Made by a program: the position numbers and the translations under genes. Of a stretch of DNA of 64,000 bases, positions 10,931 to 21,400 are shown one piece after another. The stretch spans positions 217,755,442-217,819,441 of the forward strand of contig NC_090450.1 in assembly GCF_031143425.1 (NCBI RefSeq). Reading direction: 5' to 3'. A model generated the notes under the pieces. It was given only the letters and a program-made list of their open reading frames with translations, searched no databases and was not told the origin of the DNA. The stretch's first letter is position 1, and every line of letters begins with the position of its first letter. The stretch comes from Pleurodeles waltl. Its lineage: Eukaryota; Chordata; Amphibia; Caudata; Salamandridae.

Positions 10931-11262
10931 CCAGTGTGTGCATTTGTTGTTGGCCGATCCCATTGCTTGCCGTGGTGGTCCGTACCACCAATGGTTGTTC
11001 ACCATTCAGTGTCCGCAGAGCTGATTTGTGCAACATTATTGGGTGGGCGGGAGACTTGTCTGCATGGCGGTGGCGGGTAGGGTCTACTGCCTTTCCGCCG
11101 TCGTTGGCCCTAGCGGTGGATGGAGGTTGCAAGGTTTTTGGAGGTTTGACTTTTTGGCATCAATATACGGCAGTGTGCAGTTCGGCACCACTGGCGGTCT
11201 TTTGTTCACTGACAGCACAGCGGTCAGTGGTAATTGCCGCCAAGTTCATAATGAGGGCCTAA

Positions 11263-11940
11263 GTGTGTACAGGATGGACCATCCTGCCAGGATGGTTGGG
11301 GACAGAGTGGTACCCGTCCCCACTTATACTTCCAAGGGCTTTGCCTTCCCCAAACACAAAGGAACCTGATAATACTCTTTTGTCACCCCAAGCATCTTGG
11401 AGCCTTGACAGGGGAAGGGAAGAACTTTCCAGAACTAGATGTGGGGGTGGTATAGTGTATCGCCCCACTTCAAAGGCGGCACTAGGTATAAATATTAAAC
11501 CTCCAGAACCACTCTTCAGTAATCTCCTGGAAATGTGGACATTATAGGAGAAGGTCTGCCTTATTCCCGGAGGGCTGCCCCGTTGCTTGTGGCTTGCCTT
11601 TCTCCTCAAAGGAATGCCCTGCTGCTACCAAAGGACTGCCCTGCTGCTTGAGGACTATCTTGACTCCCAAAGGGATGAACTGTTGCTTTGAGACTGCCCT
11701 GTGTTATGCCCCACTCCACCTGTGCACTGTACGGTTCCTGGGTGGCAGGAGTTTGGGACGTCACATCACAGAATGCACATGCAAGTGACCTCCTAGGCCT
11801 TTATGCATCTTCGGTATACAGTGCTCAATACATTTTTTATTATGCAGTCAAGTGACCCACTAGGACTTATTCACTTATCCCGTATTTGTTGCTTTGTGCA
11901 TGTTTCCTACTGTCTTTATAGCCTGCCCACTTGTTCCCAG
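11263..11940 (+). repeat. T-family repeat, copy B, right part with TATA-like box
   Basis: This resumes the repeat interrupted at 5837: GTGTGTACAGGATGGACCATC aligns with GTGTGCCTGGATCACC in copy C. The landmark CCACTTCAAAGGCGGCAC is followed by AGGTATAAATATTAAACC at about 11483-11500, then a downstream region rich in CTGCC/CTGCT words (11560-11710), also present in copies C and D. The constant spacing of the CTTCAAAGG block and the TATAAATA box in three copies suggests a Pol II promoter of an LTR-like element; that function is inference. Confidence 0.75.
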
Positions 11941-12045
11941 CACTTGCAATAATGAAAGAGATCCTACATCCTAAGATCCACACCTTCCCATATTAAAATC
12001 TTGTCATCATCCACTTTTTTCAAGGTTCCCATTTCCCCTACTCAC

Positions 12046-12315
12046 CCAGTTTCTAATTTCAGAGTAAATGCCAAAATATCGGGAGATCTTAGCGTCCAGC
12101 AAAATTTGGTAACCATCTTGGGTGCAGTATACAAATGTCACGCCCTTGCTTGAAGGCTTTCTAGGCTTCAAGAATTCTCCTAGAAAAACGGTCCTGGCTC
12201 CCGTTTCCCGATTCCCGCTTACCTGTTTTGGAATCCAGCTGTCTTCCACATTGGCTGACTTGGCATCACAGTCTTTTTGGGCTGTTCTCCTCATCTGTCC
12301 TGCGGGCGATTTCGT
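12046..12315 (-). other. Exon-like open segment, unknown protein
   Basis: A 270-base minus-strand segment is open throughout a 109-codon frame. It is preceded by a pyrimidine-rich tract ending TTTGCAAG and followed by a GTGAGT donor immediately after codons for Arg-Asn-Trp. Length is a multiple of three with both junctions in phase 0. The translation (for example FLKPRKPSSKGVTFVYC, YFGIYSEIRNW) is not low-complexity and matches no transposon protein I recognise. Internal GTAAGC and TTTTTCTAG motifs could define a different splice pattern, but those phases clash. A host exon is one explanation; a decayed repeat is another. Confidence 0.2.
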
Positions 12316-12436
12316 CTTGCAAAGATAAAGAGACAAAGGTTAAGAGTTACCAAAAAATGTAGTACAAGTAAGTGCACTGAACCTGAAGGTTCACAACAGC
12401 TAGTAATTGGACAATATTCTCTACAACAGTATATCA

Positions 12437-13620
12437 CTTCTCTTTTCTAAAGTGTCTGCAATACACAATTTCCTTATTTGTAAAAAGCTTTGCACAATTC
12501 AAAACCCCTTACAAAAAAGCTGTACCTACAAGAATTAAAAGACCAAAGAACTTTGATCTCCAGAACCCCCAGATGTGCTCCCCACCCTAGAGTGAAAGCA
12601 TCCATTATGACAGTGATCACTGGAGGTGGAAGACAAAATGGGCTTCCTTGTGGTAGATTGTTGTCCACATTCCACCAGATCTGCTGCAGTGTTTTGGAGA
12701 TTGTTATTGACTCCTTGAGATCTCCTTTGTGTTAAAACCACTGCTCGTGGAGGCACCACTGGAGAGCCCTCGTGTGCCAATGTGCCTGAGTAACCTGTAG
12801 AATACAGGAAGCAAACATACAGAGCAGGCATAGGACCTTTAGGACTGGAACCGTTCCATCCTGAAACATTGGAATCATAACCGGAATGTCCCGAATCCTC
12901 TGAGGAGCAGGAAAGGCATGACTCAATGCTGTGTCCAATACTGTCCCTATGAACAGGAGGCCCTAAGAGGGCTCCAGGAGAGATTTGGGCAAGTTCATTG
13001 AAAAGCCCAGGTTGAACAACAGCTGGGTTGTCACCTTCAGATGGTACAGCACTAACTCTGGGGACTTGGCCTTGATCAGCAAATGGTCTGCAAACACTGC
13101 CTTCATCTTCTGAAGACCCGAGGTGCGTAAGTAAGACCAAAAGGAAGGATCGCAAACGGGTAATGCCTCAACCCTACCATGAAACGAAGATACTTCCTGT
13201 GCACACAACTTCAGAATAGGGATGTGGAAATATGCATCCTGCAAGTTGATAGAACCCATCCACTCTTCCTTGTCCAGCACAAGAAGCAGCTGTGCCTGGG
13301 TCAGCATTTAGAATTTTTCCTGTTTGAAGACTAGTTCAAACTCCTCAGGTTCAGAATGGGCCTCAAACAGCCAATTTCTTGGGGATCAGAAAATATCTTG
13401 AGTAACAATCCTGACCCCTTTCCTTCTCCGGAACCATTCCACTGCACCATTTAACAGCAGATTTTGAATGTCCTGCTGAAGCAAAAGCAGGTGTTCTTCT
13501 GAGAAAAAGATTATTTGGGGGGGAAGGGAGGGAGAAACTCCAGAAAGGGAAGGGCATACTCAGCACCCACAAGTCTGATGTTATCAACTCCCACTCTAGA
13601 AGAAAATGAATCAACCTTCC
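12437..13620 (-). pseudogene. DIRS-type reverse transcriptase / RNase H, decayed
   Basis: Read on the minus strand in several frames, the segment shows the order expected of DIRS1-like pol. First comes a frame with GLLLKIF-like residues equivalent to the usual YFLVPKK block near 13400 (YSRYFLIPKKLAV in one frame). Then MGSINLQDAYFHIPIL (13265-13215), LVLYHLKVTTQLLFNLGF near 13050, LDTALSHAFPAPQRIRD near 12920, and the RNase H phrase VIMDAFTLGWGAHLG near 12605. The catalytic YLDDWL box appears as FADHLLI, so the active site is lost. Frames change several times. The tyrosine recombinase region expected next is missing; the element stops near 12437. Confidence 0.85.
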
Positions 13621-13639
13621 CCCCTATGGGAAACACATG

Positions 13640-15163
13640 CTGCTGAAAGGGGAGAGAATCAGGGCTGCTTTCCTGGTAGGTTCTCAGTGGAAGAGGAGGA
13701 AGAGGAAGGCTGCTGGGTGGCACCACGTGGTGTAATTCATCTCCTTTGTAGGATCTGTAGGATCTGTTAAGATGGTTGACAGGTTGTTGACCCTGGAACT
13801 ACTGCCTCCCTTGAAAAGAGGAGCTACGGCCAACCGCCTGAACCTACGGAGTGGTCTGTAGGTTTTCTAAAAACCTAAAGATTTAGCCGTGGCCTTACTG
13901 TCCTTAAATCTTTCTAGGGCCGAGTCAGCCTTGACACCAAAAGGTCTAGATCCTTTAAATGGATGATCCATTAAAGTGGACTGAACATAAGATGAAAACC
14001 CTGATCCTCTGAGCCATGCATGCCTTCTGGTCGCAATTTAAGGCCCCTTGGCTCTAGCAACAGAGTCTGCAGAGGCTGTCCACTCCTGATTGTATCACCT
14101 GTTTCCCTGCTGATTGGCTATCTTGTAAAAGTTCTTCAAAATGGCCCTGTACATTCTGCAGCAATTTAGGGATGACCTCTTTCGCAGAATCCATCAACGC
14201 ATGAATGTACCTGCGAAGCAAAGAAGTTGGATTGACTGACTTTAGTGCCATGTTTCCTGATAAGAAGATCTTTTTTTTGCTGATTGCTCCATGCACTTAA
14301 ATTCTCTATCAGCAGGAGTCGTAGGAAATGACACAGGTGCTGATTTAGATGAACAAAAAGTTTGCACCACCAAGCTTTCAGGAGTTGGATGTTGACTCAA
14401 GAACTGTGGGCCACCTGGTGCAAATCCGTACCTCCTGACGATAGATTTTGAAACTGCAGGAGTAGTAATCTGCTTCTTCCATATATGTTATACTGGCTCC
14501 AACAATGCATCATTAAATGGAAGAAGAGGTTGAAGAATGGAGAACCTCTGTTAAAATATTAGATTTTAACCCTATGGTAGGCAGAGGAAAGTCTAAAAAT
14601 TCTGATGCCTTTCTAACTACTACATGGTATGAAGTAACCTCCGGAGGAAGTAAAACCCCAGGGAATAACAATTCCCACTCAGAGGATGTATGAAGCCCAC
14701 TCACTACTTCAATTCCCTTGAAAGTCAAGAGGCAATGGTATCTCTCCTCCTTCCAAGTCCTGTTGTTCCACCAAATACTTCTGTTCCTCTAACAGCCTCA
14801 AAGCCTTCCTCCTTGATCTCAGCCTGGATTCCAGACGCAGAATCAATAAAGAATTCACCAAAGTCAATGAAGCCTGCTGTGGCAAGCCAGAGGCGGCGCT
14901 GGATACTTACTCTGCGCCAGAGTAGATTGCCTTAAAACAGGTGAGGTGCATCCTATGTCGGTATCAGCGACGCTGGTTCCATCATCTGAGGTGGTGACTT
15001 CTTTGGCGCTGACCGAGTGACCTTATACAGAGTCAAAGGAAGAAAAGGCATGAATGGAGCCTTTCTAACCGGCGTGAGTACTCACAGATTAAATGCCAAA
15101 GGACCGATGGAGCCAGCAGGCACCCCAGAGGGAACCATTGCTCTGCTGAAAATGCTAAACATA
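13640..15163 (-). pseudogene. DIRS gag-like region, decayed
   Basis: This lies directly upstream of the RT on the minus strand. The frame 14296-14054 carries LMDSAKEVIPKLLQ and DSQSAGKQVIQSG, typical of the helical middle of DIRS Gag. A weaker frame at 14728-14513 and the stretch TRSAPKKSPPQMMEPASLIP near 15010-14950 fit the proline-rich linker I associate with this family. Multiple stops and frameshifts. The gag is cut at 15163 by a MITE; its N-terminal part probably lies at 17909-17100. Confidence 0.7.
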
Positions 15164-15890
15164 GGGGCATATTTATGAGCCCCTAGTGCCACCTTAGTGT
15201 CACTTTTCGTGACGCTCCAGTGACGCTATGCCCTGCACCCTATTTACAAGGTGGCGTTAAGCTACTTTTTATGGCTTAATGCCTCCTTGTCAATATGACA
15301 CATTCACACGCAGTCCTTTGCGTAGAAGGGGCATGCCATGAGTGTTGCTGTGGGCTTGCCATAGCATCACCCATTGCATTTTGACGCTGCCTCAGATTTA
15401 CAAGTTTTTGTAAACCTGAGGCAGCGCCACAATCTAACAAGCAATGTGCAACAAGGAGCAATATTTTTATTCATCCTTGTTTTTTGCTTTTTCTATGTGT
15501 GCGGTATTCTGCATAGAAAAAGCAAAATGCCAGAAATTATTGTTTATGTGCGGGAAGGTGTCCCTTCCTGCACATAAACAATCATTTGAAAATGACGCTT
15601 TGGCACGTTTGTGGGTGCTGCATTCTGCAGCACACACATAGGTGCCAACTCGTCATTAGTGATTGTTTATGTACAGGAAGGGACACCTTCCCGCACATAA
15701 ACAATCAAACCCCTCAACGCAGACATCCTTGCCCAAAGGTGCAAGGAGGCCTGCATTGGCACTGGCAGCTAAATTTAGCACCAGCGCAGTAGAAAACACA
15801 CTTCAATTAAATATGACGCTTCCCTGTGTTGTGAAAATGACGAAGCTGCTAGCATGCCTGGTCCTTAGTAAATAAACTTATAAGGCGACG
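15164..15890 (+). mobile_element. Hairpin-rich MITE inserted in the DIRS gag
   Basis: It starts GGGGCATATTTATGAGCCCC, the same head as 26091. It contains consecutive inverted repeats: 15482-15527 (perfect 16 bp arms), 15539-15582 (20 bp arms, one mismatch), about 15611-15637, and 15661-15706 (21 bp arms, two mismatches). The second and fourth are variants of one module (ATTGTTTATGTGCGGGAAGG). Related modules occur at 62499-62606 and, degraded, at 43560-43700. The right end is not clear; I place it near 15890. Non-coding. Confidence 0.65.
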
Positions 15891-17099
15891 CGTATAGGTC
15901 AATGAACCTTTTGAATCGCATGGAGTGTCCTAGTCATGCAGTGACTACTGAATCAATAGCTAACATCAATAATCAAGAAACATTCTATGGAAAAACAGCT
16001 CAAAACCATCTACTCATGAATAACCACAACTCAGTAATGAGCTAAACAATTTTTATTTCCCTATTGATTACAATTCTAAATGATCTGTTAGTTCAATCTT
16101 TATTGAATCCACTCAATTATTAATTCGTTAATGGAAAACATCTTAACATAACTTGAAGAAAACCATATGCGTAAATGCATCTAGATAATCCAAAAATACC
16201 AGCATTAACAGCAGAGTTCAGCAATTAGCTCGTCAGTCAAGTCTCACTGTCAACGTCTCCCTTATCAGCCTACCTAACCAACATTAGCATCAGCAAGTGG
16301 GACTTCATGTGAAAACATTTTAGAGAAAACATCAATTTGGAAAAATCTATATAAGTGACAATTCTATAATCAGTGCAGGGTTGGTACCTAGAAGAAAAGG
16401 CACAAATTGTCAGTCACATTTTCATTGCTACCTATCCAGGATGGATCAGCAACAAGTCAGTCTTCGTCTTCGGGTCATCAATTAGTCAGCCACGCATCAG
16501 GCTCACAGAGTATGAGCCCAACAACAGAACCTCGGACAGCGTCTCCTGACGTCATCAATTCTCCCCTCGCATCTCTGATTTTAGCCCCTTGTCATGAATT
16601 TTTATTAGGGTCTCTCAGTCCGTCCCCCTAATTTCTATATGGTCAGTCAGTCAGCAGATATCATTTTAACCTATAGTATTTGTTTACTGGTTCACTTTAC
16701 GATGTTCTGATCATCCGGCTCTTCAGGTATCAAAATTGTTGCATGCTCCTCTTCAGTTAGTGTCTCTATTGTTCAAGTCTTGGGAAAGAACATTTAGCCT
16801 GTTCTACACATAATTGTATTAAATTGTCTTCATCATCTCCTGTCCATCGGTACATTGCAGAAAATTATAGCTAAGCAATTTTAACATTGAGCGAGTCAGG
16901 GTCATTGCATGCCTTCAGTCCTTTGCAAAGCGTTCAGTAATTTCAGCTCTTCACATGTGTGAGGCTCAGGAAAACTAGGCCTTTAGTTCGGCAAACTTAG
17001 CACTACAAATTAATGCAAAATCTAGGTCATACATCTCATTGTGACATATTATCTAATTTTTCTTATATATTTTCATTATTTCATACAGTTTTAGTTCTA
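15891..17099. other. Unclassified AT-rich block inside the DIRS wreck
   Basis: AT-rich sequence with many short TCAGTCAG/CATCAAT-like words and no motif-bearing frame. It separates the two halves of a DIRS gag, so it is probably another insertion, perhaps a solo LTR, or the far part of the adjacent MITE. I could not find matching termini. A TGACGTCA element occurs near 16548. Confidence 0.35.
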
Positions 17100-17909
17100 T
17101 TAGTACACATGGTGATCACCCCCCGAAGGCACATTTTCAAACGTGCACATTATTTTCTCTATGATTAATTTCTCTATGCATTTTTCATTAGTAAACACAT
17201 ATACATCATTAATAATTTTCTTAATTAGCATATCTGCTTCAACAAAGCGCGGCACTGGCAATGTTGGCGCAGCATCGCTCTCCATCATTTTCCTATAAAT
17301 ATGGACCTCAGCATTTAAAAAAATAGATGGATACATTCCTGGAGTCGGAAAAGACGGATACTCTTGTTCTTTTTGTGGAGGTTGAACTTGACCCATCACC
17401 TGATCTTCCAACTCCTGACCTTGTGTGGATGTAGGAGAAAATTGAGCCACTGGACTCAAAGCGCTGCCGATATGTCCACCAAAGACAGGGTCGGAGGCGC
17501 CTTAGGTGACTTCTATTGAGGCAAGAGTGTGGGTCGTGCGGCGCTGAGATCTCCAAGTCGAAGATACCAACAGAGGACTGTCATCCCGAGATGAGTGACT
17601 CCTTGAATCATGACAATGTTTTTTCATGTGCGATCTCGAAGATCTATGCAACGAAGACTCCTCCCGAGGCCTGGGTCTTCATCAACCTCTCTTCTCCTTC
17701 TTCACATTTGAAGGGAAGAGCTTTGCCTCTCTTTCTTTAAGAGCCTTTGAATTCATGCTCTGACAAGACGAGCATCCTCTGACATCGTGGTACAAACTCA
17801 AACACCAAAGACAGTTATCATGCGGGTCATATGACCCCGCACTCCCTACAAGACTTAAAGCCAGATTTTCTAGGTTGAGACATTGTAGCAATAAAAATTG
17901 TTCCCTCAA
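17100..17909 (-). pseudogene. DIRS gag N-terminal region
   Basis: The frame 17909-17682 encodes a Cys/His-rich stretch, DPHDNCLWCLSLYHDVRG then CSSCQSMNSKALKERE, the pattern at the start of DIRS Gag proteins (Cys-x2-Cys, His-Asp, Cys-x2-Cys, then a basic Leu-rich helix). The next frames, 17556-17308 and 17459-17100, are Ser/Thr-rich then helical and also suit a Gag. They are frameshifted relative to each other. It is most likely the 5' half of the element whose remainder lies at 12437-15163. Confidence 0.65.
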
Positions 17910-17939
17910 AACTGTTGTAACACAACCGAGTGGAAAAAA

Positions 17940-18120
17940 TTTAGCATCGAAGGCGCAGCAAAAAGGGAACTGACGTCAGCACGCCAGTGAAGACTTCTAT
18001 GGCTCCGATGACGTCAGATGAAGTTGTGTGCAGAGCCGTTTCATTATGACATCCTAGTAAAAAAAAAGATTTCTGTCAGATGCTGGCGCATTGGGAATAT
18101 TAAAAAGGTGAGAAATCCAC
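17940..18120 (-). promoter_or_regulatory. DIRS upstream region with two CRE-type sites
   Basis: Just upstream of the DIRS gag on the minus strand are two perfect 8 bp palindromes TGACGTCA at 17971-17978 and 18009-18016, 38 bp apart, in an otherwise moderately GC-rich stretch. This is the consensus of CREB/ATF sites. Function as a promoter of the element is inference from position. Confidence 0.45.
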
Positions 18121-18231
18121 TGGTAGATGTATTCATCAGAAAGAAGTGATTTCTTCATTTAAAAGCAATCATAGACATGATAGTCTGCTGACCGCAGCAG
18201 GCCACCATCTCCGTAATGACAGAGAGTGCTA

Positions 18232-21200
18232 GTTATGTTATGTTATGTTATAATTGTTTATATAGCGCCTAACTGCCCGAAGGCCTCGTAGCGCTTATGT
18301 AGCCATAGCGGAAGTGTACTATTTATGTTCGTAAAAGAGTTTAGATTTTAAATAGCCAGGTCTTCAGGTCTTTCCTAAAGGAAGTCTCTTGTGAATTAGA
18401 TCTTATATTGATAGGCAGGTTATTCCAGAGCAAAGCACCTTGATATGCCAGTGATCTTCCTCCCCATCTTGCCTTCTTCACCGATGGTACTGTGATCAAG
18501 TTAGCTGATGAGGATCTGAGTGGCCTAGCTGGAATATAGACCTGTGCCAAAGTTTTAAGCATTTCAGGACCCTTATCAAATATGGCTCTATGAATATGGC
18601 ACAGGGCCTTGAACTGAATCCTCTCCTCTACCGGGAGCCAATGTAGGGACACGATTTCTGCTCGTATAGAGTGTTGCTTGGGAATGTTTAAAAGCAGACG
18701 TGCAGCAGCATTTTGTTTAACCTTTGTAGTCTTTGGATCACATATTTAGGTGATCCTATAAACAGGGCATTGCCATAATCAATCCGAGAACCTATCAGAG
18801 CCTGAATAACCAATCTTCTAGCCAGAAACGGTAATATCGTTAGAACCTTCCTCAGAGTCCTAAGCAGGGCAAATGAAGTTCCTGCTACTCTGTTGGCGTG
18901 TTGAGCCATTGGAAGTAGAGGGTCCAGCCAAATGCCCAAGCTTTTAATAAGGCATTTAGGAGGAGGCAGGGTGGGAGCTCCTCCTAATAGGCTGGAATTA
19001 ACTAGGGGCATATTTCTCCCAAAGAACAACCCCTCCGTTTTCTCGTCGTTAAGCTTCAGTTTGCTTTCCGACATCCAGGTAGCAACTGCTTTCAGGCAGG
19101 GCCCTAGTGCAGTACCCATATCTGGGTGAGCTTTAGAGAAGGAGACGACCAATTGTGTATCGTCTGCATAGGAAACCAGGTTTAGTCCAAATGGTTCCAC
19201 GATCCCTGCTAAAGGCCGCATGTAGACATTAAAAAGTAGCGGACTCAAGGCCGACCCCTGAGGGACACCACAAGTACTGAAGGTACGCCTAGAAATATAT
19301 GATCTATCCAGCACCTGAAAGGATCTACCATGTACAAAAGAACAAATCCATTCTAGTGCGAGTCCGGCGATTCCACATCCCCGCAATCTAGCTATGAGGA
19401 TATTTAGATCAACTGTATCGAATGCCGCACTCAAATCCAAAAGGACGATCGCGGTTTCAATTCCTTTGTCCATCCTCTTTTTTGCTTCCTCTGTATGGCA
19501 ATCAATGCGGTTTCTGTCCCATGCTTAGGCCTGAAGCCCATCTGAGTGGGATGTAGGAGCTTTCCTTCTTCCAGAAGCGTAGACAACTGAAGGTGTACTT
19601 GCTTCTCCGCAAGTTTAGCCATTAGAGGCAGCAGTGAAATTGGTCTATAATTACTCAATAACCTGGAATCCAAATTGGATTTTTTTAGAAGAGGCTTAAC
19701 AATAGCCTGTTTCCATGATTCTGGCACCATACCAGAAGCTAATGAGGTGTTAATAAGTTTAGTGATTATTGGGCCTAAAACTGGTGATCCCATAGCTAAG
19801 ATCTGGGGGGGAGCAGGATCCAACGGGGAGCCTGATTTAGTTGAATTCAATGATTTTATAACTCCATCCAGACTAATGGGAGTAAAGTTTGTTAGGAGGA
19901 TTTCCTCCTGCACCTCCTGGTACCTCGTCCCCTGATCTTTAATTCGGGAAATGGGAAAAGCTTCATAAATATTCTGAATTTTGCTTAAAAAGAAGCTTGC
20001 CAGATCCTCTACATGTTGCTGTGGGAAGTCCCTACTTTCTAACTCCTCAGTGGGGTTAATAAGGTCTTTTAAAGCATTGAATATCTCTTTGGGAGAGTTA
20101 GCTGCTGCTTCAATTTTTTCAGAATAGTATGCCGCTTGTATTTTTCTAATTTCTAAGTGGTAATCTCGAATCATAATCTTGTAATCCCTTTTTACAGAGT
20201 CATCATGGGTATATCTCCATTTCCTTTCTAGTTTCCTGCAACCTCTTTTCTTCTCAAGGAGGCTAGTATTAAACCAGGGAGCCGATTTCTTTCGGGTGTA
20301 TTTTTGGTATAGGATAGGGGTATGATTTCGTCCGAACTATCCTCTGTCCATTTATTCACGGATTGCGTGAAATCTGATATATTGTTTATATTTATATTTC
20401 CTGATCTCTTTTTTCCCAGTGCGTTAATAAACTCAGTGGCCTTTAAATTGTGCCACTTTCTTCTGCGTGAAGGGGCAACCATGTTCATATTCTTATGGTG
20501 CACAATGGATAGTTCTAGCTCTAAAAGGTAATGATCCGACCATGCTAGCGGGAGTGAAGAAAGAAATTCTAGACATGGTACATTAGAAAATACCAGGTCG
20601 AGTGTATGTCCTCTATTATGAGTAGGTCCCTGAATTAACTGCACTAGGTCACATGCATTCATGTCTGCTATCAGCATCTTAGTGGAGGTATTATCCAACT
20701 TTTCCGCATGTAGATTAAAATCTCCCAGCACTAAGAAGTTTGGCTTAGTATATATTGATTGCGAAATATTTTCTGCCAGTGAGATCATAAAATCTCCCAT
20801 AGGACCTGGTGGACGGTAAATCAAAACAGAGTGTAATGAGGGTTCACATTAATGGAGAAAGACATGCTTTCGCAATCTTTAATTAAATTGGGTGCTGTAG
20901 TAATCTTACATGTGTCTTTATAAATAACTGCTATACCACCTCCTCTATTAGGTCTATCAATTCTGCTGATCTTATAGCCAGTAGGGAGTGCCATTACAAT
21001 ATCTGGAGCAGAGCTCTCATTCAGCCATGTTTCTGTCAGAAACAGGGCCAGAGGTTCTCTTTGTTCCACCAAAAGGTGAATATCCATTATGTGAGGTCCT
21101 AACGAGTGACAGTTAAGTGGTAAAATGGGTAATTTGTCAGAGGCCTTACCCTTTAGCGAGTATATGTGAATTTGAAAAGACCAGGCACAAAAAGGGCATC

Positions 21201-21400
21201 TAAACTTGCCATTATAAGGGTCTATGCTCTTCACACACCTTTTATGTGATTTAGTGTTTAAGATAAGGAGTTCCTCTCTGGAGTAGGTGACAATTTCTTT
21301 CCCTGAGGAGTTTTGAGCATAATTTCTTGGCTCTTGGCTCGTTCTGGCGCGGATGGGCACAGACGGGCTTGCCGGCGGCGCGCCCGCTAAGTGCGTCCGC
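18232..21400 (-). pseudogene. L2-type LINE ORF2: AP endonuclease and reverse transcriptase, frameshifted
   Basis: Minus-strand frames cover a nearly complete ORF2. Endonuclease (21360-20228): LNCHSLGPH, LTETWLN, GYKISRIDRPNRGGGIAVIY, a one-base frameshift near 20822, then YRPPG, LGDFNLH, HTLDLVFS and SDHYLL, so the catalytic motifs survive. After another shift near 20280 the linker and RT follow: NYRPISLLPLMAKLAEK, then a shift near 19480, AIVLLDLSAAFDTVD, GVPQGSALSPLLFN and an intact YADD box. After a shift near 18710 the C-terminus is SLHWLPVEERIQFK and LKTWLF. The 3' end is GCGCTATATAAAC plus an ATAAC repeat (18232-18252). Frameshifts number only about four in 3 kb, so the copy is fairly young or the errors are in the sequence. 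No ORF1 is seen. Confidence 0.92.

Larger units (their letters stand above)
5838..11259 (+). mobile_element. Complete Harbinger (PIF/Harbinger) DNA transposon, about 5.4 kb, inactivated
   Basis: Both ends are visible. The left end reads GGTGGTCATTATGAACATGG; the right end, reverse-complemented, reads GGCCCTCATTATGAACTTGG, so the terminal inverted repeats match over about 20 bases with a few mismatches. The element is flanked by TAA at 5835-5837 and 11260-11262, the 3 bp T-W-A duplication known for this superfamily. The host repeat continues seamlessly on each side. Inside are a DDE transposase (plus) and two SANT/Myb-like genes (minus). Known vertebrate Harbinger elements encode a transposase and a Myb-like partner. 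Stops in the transposase and in one SANT gene show this copy is no longer autonomous. Confidence 0.92.

Noticed and set aside
10658..11080. 140-codon plus-strand frame
   Set aside because: GT-rich low-complexity translation (Cys/Val/Gly runs) opposite the upstream region of SANT gene B.
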